Source of the DNA: Streptomyces sp. CB00455
GTDB lineage: Bacteria > Actinomycetota > Actinomycetes > Streptomycetales > Streptomycetaceae
Reading direction: 5' to 3'
Assembly: GCF_001905445.1 (NCBI RefSeq)
Contig: NZ_LIVQ01000001.1
Coordinates: 1,612,001 to 1,676,000 of the forward strand
DNA length: 64,000 nucleotides
Shown: positions 42,330 to 51,665 of the stretch, in pieces
How the letters are laid out: the number at the start of each line of letters is the position of its first letter
How positions within the stretch are numbered: position 1 is the first letter of the stretch
Program-made: the position numbers and the translations under genes
The notes under the pieces: model-generated
What the model saw: only the letters and a program-made list of their open reading frames with translations
What the model was told of the DNA's origin: nothing
Databases searched by the model: none

Positions 42330-42493
42330 GCACCAAGGGTAGGCGCTCGCCGGGAGCCCTCCGGTCCCCGGGGACGCGGCCCCCGCTTCCCCGGCGGCGG
42401 GATGCGGGCGGCCGGGACCGGGGCGGGCGCGGGCGGCCGGGGGCGAGGGGACCGCGTCGTGACAGGACGGCCGACGGGTGGCAGGATCGCGCC

Positions 42494-43489
42494 ATGCCTC
42501 TCGTACCGCCCCGGATCAGCAGGCGCCACGCCCTGCGGGCCCTGGTGGCCGTACTGGCCGTCCTCGGCGTCCTGCTCTGGTGGCTGAGGCCCTTCGGGCA
42601 GCCGCAGCTCACGGGCGAGCTCACCTTCAGCACGGGCGTGCGGACCGGTGTCTACCACCGGTACGGGCAGCTGCTGGAGCAGCAGCTGCGCCGGGACGTG
42701 CCCGGGGTCAAGGTCCGGCTGGAGCCCAGCGAGGGCTCCCAGCAGAACCTGCAGCGGGTGGCCGCCGGCGAAGCGGACTTCACGGTGGCGACGGCCGACG
42801 CGGTCGCCAAGTACCGCCAGGACGGCAAGCCCGGCGCGACCTTCCTGCGGGGGTGCGCGCGGCTCTACGACGACTACGTGCAGCTGGTGGTGCCGGCCGG
42901 CTCCCCGGTGCAGTCGGCGCGGGACCTGCGCGGCAAGCGGGTCGCGGTCGGGCAGGCCGGCTCCGGGGTGCGGCTGATCTCGGAGCGGCTGCTGACGGCT
43001 GCCAAGCTGGACCCGGCGCATGACATCACCCCGGTGTCCATCGGCATCGACACGATGCCCGCCGAGCTGGAGGCGGGGCGCATCGACGCGTTCTTCTGGT
43101 CCGGCGGTCTGCCGACGAGCGCGGTGCGCGAGTTGTCGGAGCGGTTCGAGATCCGGCTCGTCCAGCTCGGGGACCTGGTGGAGTCGCTGCAGGGCAGTGG
43201 CAGCCCGGCCCGCTACTACCGGGCGGCGGTCATGCCGCAGGACGCCTACGCGCGGGCGCGCAACACCACTTCGGTGGCGACCCTGGCCGTGCCGAACCTG
43301 CTGGTCACCACGGAGGGAACGGACCCGGGGCTCACCGAGCAGTTCACCCGCACCGTCATCCTCAGCCGCGACCGCATCGGGCACGAGGTGCATGCCGCGC
43401 AGCTGGTGGACCTGCGGACGGCGATCTACACCGACCCCCTCGACCTGCACGAGGGCGCACGGCGCTACTACCGCTCCGTCAAGCCGTAG
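42494..43489 (+). CDS. TAXI-family TRAP transporter solute-binding protein
   Basis: A 331-residue extracytoplasmic solute receptor of the TAXI type. A twin-Arg-containing, hydrophobic N-terminus ([24 protein letters not shown]) anchors or exports it. Family-typical [47 protein letters not shown] and [11 protein letters not shown]. No TRAP membrane component is present nearby, so it is an orphan receptor. ATG at 42494. It is convergent with the ROK kinase gene, and the two stop codon regions overlap by 11 bases. Confidence 0.88.
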   Translation: MPLVPPRISRRHALRALVAVLAVLGVLLWWLRPFGQPQLTGELTFSTGVRTGVYHRYGQLLEQQLRRDVPGVKVRLEPSEGSQQNLQRVAAGEADFTVATADAVAKYRQDGKPGATFLRGCARLYDDYVQLVVPAGSPVQSARDLRGKRVAVGQAGSGVRLISERLLTAAKLDPAHDITPVSIGIDTMPAELEAGRIDAFFWSGGLPTSAVRELSERFEIRLVQLGDLVESLQGSGSPARYYRAAVMPQDAYARARNTTSVATLAVPNLLVTTEGTDPGLTEQFTRTVILSRDRIGHEVHAAQLVDLRTAIYTDPLDLHEGARRYYRSVKP

Positions 43490-44492
43490 CGGGGGCGTCG
43501 GAGGGCAGCAGCATGGTCGCCGCGGCGGCGGCGCCGATCAGACCCGCGTGCGTACCGAGGGCCGCCGGGACCACCCGCAGGTCCTGCACGAAGGACAGGC
43601 TGGCGTAGGCGGCGAGGTGGCGGCGGACCGGGGCGAACAGCGTGTCGCCGGAGGCGGCGACGCCCCCGCCGATGACCGCGATGTCCGCCTCGACGAGGGT
43701 GGCGGTGGCGGCGATGGCCGCGGCCAGGGCGCGTCCCGCGCGGTCGAAGGCGGCGATGGCGATGGGGTTGGCCGCCTCGGCGGCCGCGGCCACCCCCGCG
43801 GCCGAGGCGTCCCCGTCGGCCTCGGCGGGACTCCAGCCCTGGGCCAGGGCCCAGCGGGCGATGGCGGTGCCGGAGGCGATCGACTCGACGCAGCCGCGGC
43901 TTCCGCAGACGCACGGCTCGCCGTCGAAGGCGACGCTGATGTGGCCGACGTGGCCCGCGTTGCCCGTGGGGCCGGGGTGGAGCTGGTTGTTCAGGACGAG
44001 GCCGCCGCCGACGCCGGTGGAGACGACCATGCACAGCGCGTTCGCGTGGCCCCGGGCCGCGCCCAGCCAGTGTTCCGCGGCCGTCATCGCCACCCCGTCG
44101 CCGACCAGCACCGTCGGCAGGTCGGCGCCGCGCGCCGCGAGCTCCGCCGAGATCCTCTCCTGGACCGGGAAGCGCCGCCACGCGCCGATGTTGACCGGGC
44201 TGACCGTGCCCCGGGAGGTGTCCACCGGGCCCGCGCTGCCGATCCCGCAGCGGACCGCCGACCGCCACAGCGGGGAGCCGGACAGCTCCGCGACGACCTC
44301 CGTCACCGCGGCCATCACCTCCTCCGCGTCCATGCCGCGCGGGGTCGGGCGGCGGGTCGTGGCGGTCATCGTCCCGTCGGCGCCCACCAGCGCCCCGGCG
44401 ATCTTCGTGCCTCCGATGTCGATGGCCACCGTCAGGCCGGCGGCCGGAGTCCCGGCGCGCGAGGGGGGGAAGGACGTGGTGGGAGTGATCAC
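43479..44492 (-). CDS. ROK-family sugar kinase / regulator-like
   Basis: A 337-residue ROK-family protein, probably a glucokinase-like sugar kinase because no helix-turn-helix domain precedes it. ATP site VAIDIGGTKIAGALVG (residues ~22-37); sugar/Zn site HVGHISVAFDGEPCVCGSRGCVESIASG (CxCGxxGC) and GGVAASGD. GTG at 44492 gives the start VITPTTSFPPS with a GGAG ~10 bases upstream. A longer in-frame extension from other starts contains the repeat region and is a shadow. Sugar specificity unknown. Confidence 0.88.
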   Translation of the reverse strand: MITPTTSFPPSRAGTPAAGLTVAIDIGGTKIAGALVGADGTMTATTRRPTPRGMDAEEVMAAVTEVVAELSGSPLWRSAVRCGIGSAGPVDTSRGTVSPVNIGAWRRFPVQERISAELAARGADLPTVLVGDGVAMTAAEHWLGAARGHANALCMVVSTGVGGGLVLNNQLHPGPTGNAGHVGHISVAFDGEPCVCGSRGCVESIASGTAIARWALAQGWSPAEADGDASAAGVAAAAEAANPIAIAAFDRAGRALAAAIAATATLVEADIAVIGGGVAASGDTLFAPVRRHLAAYASLSFVQDLRVVPAALGTHAGLIGAAAAATMLLPSDAPATA

Positions 44493-45161
44493 GGTGGCGG
44501 CTCCAGGAAGGGGTCCGGATTCAGTATGCGTCGCGGGGACAGCCGTGCTCCCGTGGGGTTGCGGCCCCGGCCGCCCGCCGTGCGCCCGCCGGTCCCGAGG
44601 AGCTCTTCCGCGACGTGACCCTGGGACGTGGCCCTGGACGGTGTTCTTGCGGATGCGTCTGGCGACCGCGCCTGCCTCCTGCGTGCCTGCACGGCCCACG
44701 TGCACAAGCCCGCCCCGGCCCGGGCACCGGTCCCTTTCCGGACGCCGCCCCGGCCCGGGCACCGGTCCCTTTCCGGACGCCGTCCCTCTCCGGACGCCGA
44801 CCCCTTTCCGCCAACGGCAGTGAGACGCACAAGTGGCGGCCGGTTGGGCCCTGTTGACTGCTCCCGCAGAAGGGGGCCAGGTTGTCAGTGGTCCGCCCGC
44901 CGCGGCCCCCAGGCCTCCGGGACCGTCCCGGTCCCGAGCGGATCGCCCACGAGTGGGCGGCCCGCGGCCGGAGCACGCCCCGCGCCCCTGTCCGCACGCC
45001 GCATCACCGAGATCCCGCGCGTCCCCCGGCCCCGCTTGAACCGCCGCCGACGACCCGCCCGCCTGTCCGGCCTGCCGGACCCGCCCGACCCGCCCGCCTG
45101 TCCGACCAGCCCGACCCGCCCGCCCGTCCGACCCCGCCGCCCCCTTCCGGAGGAGCCCCGC
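44493..45161. other. 669-base divergent intergenic region with tandem repeats
   Basis: It lies between the ROK gene and the GH85 gene, which point outward. It contains two exact 35-base repeats (44712-44781) and pyrimidine-rich CCCGCCCGCCTGTCCG-type repeats at about 45055-45135. No ORF is credible; the long frames across it are driven by GC content. The promoters of both genes must be here. Confidence 0.5.
44712..44798. repeat. Exact 35-bp tandem duplication plus partial copy
   Basis: GCCCCGGCCCGGGCACCGGT and the following 15 bases (TCCCTTTCCGGACGCC ending) occur at 44712-44746 and immediately again at 44747-44781 with no difference; a shortened copy (GTCCCTCTCCGGACGCC) follows to 44798. Confidence 0.9.
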
Positions 45162-47342
45162 ATGTCCGAGACCGGCCACGGTGTCGACCCTCGTGCCGCA
45201 GCCGCCGCCCCCGGGGCGGCCCCGGCGCCCCCGTGCCCGACCCGGCGCGGGGTGCTGGCCGCCGGGGCCGGGGCGGGGGCCGCCGCCCTGCTGGGCGGAC
45301 CGGCCGCCGCCCCGGCGGCCTCCGCCACCGAGCCCGCCGCCCGCCCCGGCCCCCGCCCCGCCGCCGGGCCCGCCGAGGAGGCGCCCCCGCCCGGCCTGGC
45401 CCCGTACGCCGCCTACTGGTACCCGGACTCCCTCCCGAAGGGCGCCCCCGGTCCGGGAATCGTGTGGCGCTCGCTGCGGCACTGGACCCCCGAGAGCGAC
45501 CCGGACCTCGCCCACAACACCGCGACGGTGCCGCTCGCACCGCGCTTCACCCCGGTGCCGCCGAACCGGGACGCCCGCACGGGCCAGGCCCGCATCGCCT
45601 CCCTCGTCTCCTTCGGTCCCACCGCCGAGAACCCCTCCCAGGGCTCGCCCACCGCCGACTTCTACGCGCTCACGCACTGGGCGTACATCGACCAGCTGGT
45701 CTTCTGGGGCGGCTCCTGCGGCGAGGGTCTCGTCCTCGCCCCGAACGCCCCCGTCGTCGACGCCGCCCACCGCAACGGGGTGCGCGTCCTCGGCAACGTG
45801 TTCCTGCCGCCCGCGGCCTACGGCGGCGATCTCCAGTGGACCCGCGACCTCGTCCAGCGCGACGCGCGGGGCAGCTTCCCGATCGCCGAGAAGCTGGTGC
45901 GGGTGGCGACGGCCCACGGCTTCGACGGCTGGTTCGTCAACGCGGAGACCGACGGCGGTGACAGTGGACTCGCGACCCGCATGCGGGAGTTCCTGCACGC
46001 ACTGCGGGCGGCGGGCGAGTGCGCGGGCCTGCGGACCACGTGGTACGACGCCATGAACGCCACCGGCCGCGTCGGCTGGCAGGGCGCCCTCAACGCACTG
46101 AACCAGGAGTTCTTCGAGGACCGTTCCGGGAAGGTCGCGGACACGGTGTTCCTGGACTTCCGCTGGACCCCGCAGAAGCTCGCCTCCTCCGGGGCGCTGG
46201 CCGAGCGGCTGGGCCGCTCCCGCCACGAGCTGTGGGCGGCGGTGGACACGGAGTCCGAGGGCTGGGACGCTCCGGTCCGCTGGGACGCGATCGTCCCGCG
46301 CGCGGGCGAGCACGTCGTCAGCTACGGCTTCTACCGGCCCGAGTGGACGCGCAACCATCTCGCCGACCGCTCCCCCGGCGCCTTCCACCTCGCCGACGAC
46401 CGCTTCTGGACGGGCGCGTCCCTCGACCCGTCCCGCCCCGCGCCCGACGACGGCTGGCGGGCCCCCGCGACGGTCGTCGCGGACCGGTCCACGGTCTCCG
46501 CACTGCCCTTCGCCTGCTCCTTCAACACCGGCCACGGGGAGCGCTGGTACGAGGCGGGCGAGGTCGTCTCCGACCTCCCCTGGAACCACCTCGGGCTCCA
46601 GGACCGGCTGCCCGGGCGGCGCTGGGTCGTGGCCACCGACGGCGAACGGCCCCGCGTCACCCTGGACTTCGCCCGTGCCTGGCGCGGCGGATCCAGTCTC
46701 CTCGTCGGCGGGCGCCTGACCGCTCCGGCCGCGGTCGGGCTGCACGCGACCCGCCTGCCGCTGACCCCTTCCACCGTCCTGGAGCTGGTGCACGCCACCG
46801 AGTCGGGGCCGGTCACCGTGGAAGTGGGCGTCGCCACGCGCGAGCCCGCGGTCGCGGGCGAGCCGGTCCCGTACACCTGGATCCCGGCGCAGGCACCCGG
46901 CTCCGGGCCGGGCTGGCGCACCGCGCGGGTGGGGCTGTCGGCGCTGGCGGGCCGCACGGCCCACGGGCTGGCCGTACGGATCACCCCGGGCGGGCAGGGG
47001 GCGGTGGCGTGGCGGCTCGGCGCCCTGTCGGTACGCGACGGGACGGCTCAGCGGCGCCCGGCGCGGCCCGCCGCCCTGACCGTGGACGCCTCGGCCCGGC
47101 AGGACGGCGCGGCCTCGGTCCGCCTGTCGTGGCGCCCGGCGGCCGGGCCGGTCCGCCACCACGAGGTGTCCCGGGTGCTGCCCGGCGGCGCCCGCCGCTT
47201 CCTCGGCGGTACCTGCGGCGCCGCCCTCTACCTGCCCGCCGTCCCCCGGGCCGGCCGGGAGCGCGCGGCGGTCTTCGAGGTCCGGGCCGTGGACGAGCTG
47301 TACGCGCTCTCCGCCCCGGCCCGCACCACCCTGGTCTGGTAG
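45162..47342 (+). CDS. GH85-type endo-beta-N-acetylglucosaminidase, Tat-exported
   Basis: A 726-residue secreted endoglycosidase that would cleave the chitobiose core of N-glycans. A twin-arginine signal peptide is visible (CPTRRGVLAAGAGAGAAALLGG, residues ~25-46). The GH85 active-site motif is FDGWFVNAET (catalytic Asn and Glu, N-x-E). Also WYDAMNATGRVGWQGALN and FLDFRW are family-like. The C-terminal ~350 residues look like beta-sandwich modules (SSLLVGGRLTAPAAVGLHA; SVRLSWRPAAGPVRHHEV). ATG at 45162 follows CCGGAGGAGCCCCG. Divergent from the ROK kinase gene, so a glycan-use function is plausible. Confidence 0.9.
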   Translation: MSETGHGVDPRAAAAAPGAAPAPPCPTRRGVLAAGAGAGAAALLGGPAAAPAASATEPAARPGPRPAAGPAEEAPPPGLAPYAAYWYPDSLPKGAPGPGIVWRSLRHWTPESDPDLAHNTATVPLAPRFTPVPPNRDARTGQARIASLVSFGPTAENPSQGSPTADFYALTHWAYIDQLVFWGGSCGEGLVLAPNAPVVDAAHRNGVRVLGNVFLPPAAYGGDLQWTRDLVQRDARGSFPIAEKLVRVATAHGFDGWFVNAETDGGDSGLATRMREFLHALRAAGECAGLRTTWYDAMNATGRVGWQGALNALNQEFFEDRSGKVADTVFLDFRWTPQKLASSGALAERLGRSRHELWAAVDTESEGWDAPVRWDAIVPRAGEHVVSYGFYRPEWTRNHLADRSPGAFHLADDRFWTGASLDPSRPAPDDGWRAPATVVADRSTVSALPFACSFNTGHGERWYEAGEVVSDLPWNHLGLQDRLPGRRWVVATDGERPRVTLDFARAWRGGSSLLVGGRLTAPAAVGLHATRLPLTPSTVLELVHATESGPVTVEVGVATREPAVAGEPVPYTWIPAQAPGSGPGWRTARVGLSALAGRTAHGLAVRITPGGQGAVAWRLGALSVRDGTAQRRPARPAALTVDASARQDGAASVRLSWRPAAGPVRHHEVSRVLPGGARRFLGGTCGAALYLPAVPRAGRERAAVFEVRAVDELYALSAPARTTLVW

Positions 47343-47426
47343 CCGACGGCCGTCAGCCGGGGCAACCGGGAGCCGCGGGGGCAGGGGGCGGGGCCGGGGC
47401 GGTGGTCGTGGCCGTGGCCGTGGCGG

Positions 47427-48845
47427 TCAGGAGGCGTGGGGATCGGTGCGCGGCACGGCCACCGTCACGCGCAGCCCGTGCGGCGGGTTCGTCGCGTAGG
47501 AGAGGGTCCCGCCGCCGGCGGCGAGCAGGGCGCGGGAGATCGACAGGCCGAGCCCGGAGCCCTTGACGTTCTGGTGCCGGCCGCTGCGCCAGAACCGGTC
47601 GCCGACGCGGAGCAGCTCGTCCTCGGTGAGGCCGGGACCGCGGTCGGCGACGACCACGTGGACGGTGCGCCCGGCGGCCGGGACCGCGACCTCGACCTCG
47701 ACCTCTTCTCCGGGCGGGGTGAACTTGAGCGCGTTGTCGATGACGGCGTCGAGCGCGCTGGAGAGGGCGATGGGGTCGGCCCAGCCGGTGACGGCGCAGC
47801 GGCCGGTCCCCTTGAGCCGTACGCCCTTCTCCTCCGCGTAGGGCCGCCAGGCGGCGACCCGTTCGGCGGCCAGCGCCCCGACGTCGGTGAGGCTGATCTC
47901 GGCCGAGGCGTGCTCGGCCAGGGCCAGGTCCAGCAGGTCGTCCAGGACCTGCGTCAGGCGTTTGCCCTCGGCGCGCACGGAGGCGATCTCCTCATTGCCC
48001 TCGGGCAGTTCGAGGGCGAGCAGCTCGATCCGCAGGAGCAGCGCGGCGAGGGGGTTGCGCAGCTGGTGGGAGGCGTCGGCGACGAAGGCGCGCTGTTGCT
48101 CCAGTACCTCTTCGACGTTGTCGGCCATCTCGTTGAACGAGCGGGCGAGGCGTTGCAGCTCCGGGGGGCCTCCGGCGGCGGCCACGCGCGAGTTCATCCG
48201 GCCGGTGGCGATGCCGTGGGCCGCCGCGTCCAGGGTCCGCACGGGCCGCAGGACCCAGCCGGTGAGGCGCAGCGCGGCGCCGAAGGCGACCAGCATGGCG
48301 GCGGCGAGGCCGGCCGCGATGAGGAGCCAGCCCTTCAGGATCCGGCCGCGCATCAGGTCGGTGGGCGATTCGGTGGCGACGACGGCGACCACGTCTCCGT
48401 CGAGGACGACCGGGGAGACGACGAGGAGCTTGCCGTGGGTCTGCCAGGGCCAGACCTGGGCGGGGTCGTGGCTGCGCCGCCCGGCCAGCGCCTCCTCGAA
48501 GGCGCGGCGGCCCTCGCCGGACTCGGGGAGCTGCCACCAGCCCGGGGACTGGGCCATCGCCTTGTCGTCGCGGTAGAAGATGCCGGCGCGGATGCCGTAC
48601 AGCTCCTGGTAGCGGGCCAGTTCGAGGCGGAGGGTGGCCTGGCGTTCGTCGGTGCCGGTGGATCCGGAGCCCTCCGCGTCGACGACGAACTGGGCGAGGG
48701 CGGCGAAGCGGGCGCTGTCGTCGATGCGGTCGACGACCACCCGCTGCTGCTGCCCGGCGGCCAGGCTCGCGGCGAGCGGGAAGCCGAGGGCGAGGAGCGT
48801 GCCCGCCATGAGGATGACGAGCAGGGGGAGCAGCCGGGCGCGCAC
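47427..48845 (-). CDS. Sensor histidine kinase
   Basis: A 472-residue membrane sensor kinase. An N-terminal transmembrane segment (LLPLLVILMAGTLLALGFPLA), an extracytoplasmic domain of ~125 residues, and a second segment (GWLLIAAGLAAAMLVAFG) followed by HAMP (VRTLDAAAHGIATGRMNSRV). The H-box is ADASHQLRNPLAAL, N-box DNALKFTPPG, G-boxes DRGPGLTEDE and KGSGLGLSI. GTG at 48845, 12 bases after the response regulator stop, so they form one operon. Signal unknown. Confidence 0.94.
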   Translation of the reverse strand: MRARLLPLLVILMAGTLLALGFPLAASLAAGQQQRVVVDRIDDSARFAALAQFVVDAEGSGSTGTDERQATLRLELARYQELYGIRAGIFYRDDKAMAQSPGWWQLPESGEGRRAFEEALAGRRSHDPAQVWPWQTHGKLLVVSPVVLDGDVVAVVATESPTDLMRGRILKGWLLIAAGLAAAMLVAFGAALRLTGWVLRPVRTLDAAAHGIATGRMNSRVAAAGGPPELQRLARSFNEMADNVEEVLEQQRAFVADASHQLRNPLAALLLRIELLALELPEGNEEIASVRAEGKRLTQVLDDLLDLALAEHASAEISLTDVGALAAERVAAWRPYAEEKGVRLKGTGRCAVTGWADPIALSSALDAVIDNALKFTPPGEEVEVEVAVPAAGRTVHVVVADRGPGLTEDELLRVGDRFWRSGRHQNVKGSGLGLSISRALLAAGGGTLSYATNPPHGLRVTVAVPRTDPHAS

Positions 48846-48857
48846 GGGCGGGTCCCG

Positions 48858-49562
48858 CTAGGGGGCGGCCGGGGTGACGAGCCGGTAGCCCACCCCGCGG
48901 ACGGTCTCGATGAGGGCGGGCATGCGCAGCTTGGAGCGCAGGGACGCGACGTGGACCTCCAGGGTGCGCCCGGTCCCCTCCCAGCTGGTGCGCCAGACCT
49001 CGCTGATGATCTGCTCGCGCCGGAAGACGACGCCGGGCCGCTGGGCGAGCAGGGCCAGCAGGTCGAACTCCTTGCGGGTGAGCGGTACGTCGGCGCCGTC
49101 CACGCTGACCCGGCGGGTGGGCAGCTCGATGCTGACCGGGCCGAGCCGGACGAGGGCGGGCGTGCCCGTCCCGGTGGCGGCGGCCTCTTCGGAAGCGCCG
49201 GTGCGCCGGGCGACGGCGTGGATGCGGGCGAGGAGTTCGCCGGTGTCGTAGGGCTTGACGACGTAGTCGTCGGCGCCCATGTTCAGGCCGTGGATGCGCG
49301 AGCGGACGTCGGCCCGCGCGGTGACCATGATGACGGGCGTGGCGGTGCGCTTGCGGATCTTGCCGCACACCTCGTAGCCGTCCTGGTCGGGCAGGCCGAG
49401 GTCGAGCAGGATCACACCGTAGGGAGGTGCTCCGGCGGGCAGCAGTGCCTGCAGCGCCTCCTCGCCGTTGCGGGCGTGGGTGACCCGGAAGCCGTGCCGG
49501 GCGAGGATCGCGGACAGGGCGGCGGCGACGTGGTCGTCGTCCTCGACGAGCAGCAGTCTCAT
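48858..49562 (-). CDS. OmpR-type response regulator
   Basis: A 234-residue regulator: receiver domain with Asp-Asp pocket (VEDDDH), phospho-acceptor Asp in [11 protein letters not shown], Thr in MVTARAD, Lys in [12 protein letters not shown]; then a winged-helix DNA-binding domain ([44 protein letters not shown]). ATG at 49562 follows GAGGGGGACGAC. First gene of the two-component operon and divergent from gluABCD (277 bases apart). Confidence 0.95.
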   Translation of the reverse strand: MRLLLVEDDDHVAAALSAILARHGFRVTHARNGEEALQALLPAGAPPYGVILLDLGLPDQDGYEVCGKIRKRTATPVIMVTARADVRSRIHGLNMGADDYVVKPYDTGELLARIHAVARRTGASEEAAATGTGTPALVRLGPVSIELPTRRVSVDGADVPLTRKEFDLLALLAQRPGVVFRREQIISEVWRTSWEGTGRTLEVHVASLRSKLRMPALIETVRGVGYRLVTPAAP

Positions 49563-49839
49563 GTCGTCCCCCTCTCCTTCCCTCGGTCTTCGGATTCCGT
49601 ACGTTGCGGGGCCACCCAGCATCCACGCCGATGAGGACGCCCACGTCAAGGGGGTTCCGGTCCGGCGCGCCTTCCGTTACGCACCCGGTACGACCACGGC
49701 GCCGGGGCGGCGAGCCCGCGCACGGAGCGTATCCGGGAGAGTCCGGATCGTTATCCTCAATTCTCGCTCAGATGTGATGACGATGTGCACGCTTCGTCAC
49801 TACTGTCCTCCCAACCGAGGAGGACGGAGCAAGAAGCCG

Positions 49840-50625
49840 ATGAGCGGAGTATCAGTGACCAAGGACGTGCAGGACGCGGCCGGTGCCGCGGACGACCTGG
49901 TCGTACTGAGCAACGTCAACAAGCACTTCGGCGCGCTGCACGTGCTTCAGGACATCGATCTGAGCATTGCCCGCGGTGAGGTCGTCGTGGTGATCGGCCC
50001 TTCGGGATCGGGCAAGTCCACGCTGTGCCGGACCATCAACCGCCTGGAGACGATCGACTCGGGCACCATCACGCTCGACGGGAAGCCGCTGCCGGCGGAG
50101 GGCAGGGAACTGGCCCGGCTGCGCGCCGACGTGGGCATGGTGTTCCAGTCGTTCAACCTCTTCGCGCACAAGACGGTGCTCCAGAACGTCATGCTGGGCC
50201 AGCTCAAGGTCCGCAAGGCGGACCAGGCCGAGGCGCACGCGAAGGCGCTGGCGCTGCTGGAGCGCGTCGGGGTGGCCTCGCAGGCCGACAAGTTCCCGGC
50301 GCAGCTCTCCGGCGGCCAGCAGCAGCGTGTGGCGATCGCCCGCGCGCTGGCGATGGACCCGAAGGTGATGCTGTTCGACGAGCCGACCTCGGCGCTCGAC
50401 CCGGAGATGATCAACGAGGTGCTGGAGGTCATGCAGCAGCTCGCCCGGGAAGGGATGACGATGGTGGTCGTCACGCACGAGATGGGCTTCGCCCGCTCCG
50501 CGGCCAACCGTGTCGTCTTCATGGCCGACGGAAAGATCGTCGAAGAGGCCGCGCCCGAGCAGTTCTTCAGCAACCCGCGCAGCGACCGGGCCAAGGACTT
50601 CCTCTCGAAGATCCTGCACCACTGA
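49840..50625 (+). CDS. gluA: Glutamate ABC transporter ATP-binding protein
   Basis: A 261-residue polar-amino-acid ABC ATPase. Walker [10 protein letters not shown] (near residue 55), Q-loop [12 protein letters not shown], signature [15 protein letters not shown], Walker [17 protein letters not shown]-loop [14 protein letters not shown]. Starts are ATG 49840 ([10 protein letters not shown]) or GTG 49855; both have a GGAG at a usable distance, so the first is only preferred. It is the first gene of gluABCD, with 117 bases to gluB. The 277 bases upstream hold the promoter; no operator was identified. Confidence 0.94.
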   Translation: MSGVSVTKDVQDAAGAADDLVVLSNVNKHFGALHVLQDIDLSIARGEVVVVIGPSGSGKSTLCRTINRLETIDSGTITLDGKPLPAEGRELARLRADVGMVFQSFNLFAHKTVLQNVMLGQLKVRKADQAEAHAKALALLERVGVASQADKFPAQLSGGQQQRVAIARALAMDPKVMLFDEPTSALDPEMINEVLEVMQQLAREGMTMVVVTHEMGFARSAANRVVFMADGKIVEEAAPEQFFSNPRSDRAKDFLSKILHH

Positions 50626-50742
50626 CCACCGGGTCTGGTAGTCATCCGGTGACGGACCACCGCCGGAGGGCTCCTGCCACCCCGCAAGCGCCCGTACGCG
50701 ACGCTCCGCGTCCAACATCGTCTCATCCGAGGGAAGTTCACC

Positions 50743-51582
50743 ATGAAGGTTTTCAAGACCGGTGCGGTCGCGGCCATCGCCGTCGCCCTGGCCCTGACCG
50801 CGACCGCCTGTGGCGGCGGCAGTGACAAGGGTTCCGAGGGCAGTGGCGGCAAGGACAAGGTCGTCATCGGCATCAAGTTCGACCAGCCCGGCGTGGGCCT
50901 GAAGACCCAGGACGGCAAGTACACGGGCTTCGACGTCGATGTGGCCACCTACGTGGCCAAGGAGCTGGGCTACCAGCCGGACCAGATCGAGTGGAAGCAG
51001 GCCGTCAGCGCCGAGCGCGAGAACCTGATCGCCAACGGTGACGTCAAGTTCGTCGTCGCCAGCTACTCGATCAACGACAAGCGCAAGGAGAAGGTCGACT
51101 TCGCCGGCCCGTACTTCCTGGCGCACCAGGACCTGCTGGTCCGCGCCGACGACTCCTCCATCACCAAGGCCGAGGACCTGAACAAGAAGAAGCTCTGCTC
51201 GGTCACCGGCTCCACCTCGGCGCAGAACGTCAAGACCAAGCTGGCCCCCGAAGCGGACCTGCTGGAGCAGGGCGGCTACTCCGAGTGCCTGACCGGCCTG
51301 GAGAACAAGAAGGTCGACGCCCTCACGACGGACAACTCGATCCTCGCCGGCTACGCCTCGCAGGACGCGAACAAGGGCAAGTTCAAGCTGGTCGGGCTGA
51401 GCCTGAGCAACGAGAACTACGGCATCGGTCTGAAGAAGGGCGACAAGGACCTCCAGACCAAGATCAACGCCGCGCTCAAGAAGATGGTCTCGGACGGCGC
51501 CTGGGAGGCGGCCGTGAAGAAGAACTTCGGACCGGCCGACTACAAGAACGAGCCGGCCCCGCAGATCACCGAAGGCAGCTGA
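50743..51582 (+). CDS. gluB: Glutamate-binding lipoprotein
   Basis: A 279-residue substrate-binding lipoprotein. Signal peptide with lipobox LTATAC (Cys23). Family 3 binding-protein features: GIKFDQPGVGLK, GFDVDVATYVAKELGY, SYSINDKRKEKVDFAGPYFLA (amino-acid binding signature), and DALTTDNSILAGYAS. The ATG at 50743 follows GAGGGAAGTTCACC. It is followed by an inter-cistronic hairpin before gluC, which may protect or favour the gluAB part of the mRNA, since binding protein is needed in excess. Confidence 0.95.
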   Translation: MKVFKTGAVAAIAVALALTATACGGGSDKGSEGSGGKDKVVIGIKFDQPGVGLKTQDGKYTGFDVDVATYVAKELGYQPDQIEWKQAVSAERENLIANGDVKFVVASYSINDKRKEKVDFAGPYFLAHQDLLVRADDSSITKAEDLNKKKLCSVTGSTSAQNVKTKLAPEADLLEQGGYSECLTGLENKKVDALTTDNSILAGYASQDANKGKFKLVGLSLSNENYGIGLKKGDKDLQTKINAALKKMVSDGAWEAAVKKNFGPADYKNEPAPQITEGS

Positions 51583-51600
51583 TTCACCGGTGAGGTGCGT

Positions 51601-51625
51601 CGCCGCCCGCCTGTCGCGGGCGGCG
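51601..51625 (+). terminator. Inter-cistronic stem-loop between gluB and gluC
   Basis: CGCCGCCCGC-CTGTC-GCGGGCGGCG, a perfect 10-bp stem with a 5-base loop, 18 bases after the gluB stop and 40 bases before gluC. It probably acts as a partial terminator or mRNA-stability element. Confidence 0.6.
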
Positions 51626-51665
51626 GCGCCCCCCGCCGGCCATCCTGGGGAGAGCGCAGGGCATC

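Noticed and set aside
44628..45161. N-terminal extension of the GH85 ORF
   Set aside because: The translation before 45162 is Pro/Arg-rich and repeat-derived; a Tat signal peptide begins just after the ATG at 45162, which has a strong ribosome site.
43479..47162. ROK-frame extension to 1227 codons
   Set aside because: It runs through the divergent promoter and antisense to the GH85 gene; the ROK kinase begins at the GTG at 44492.
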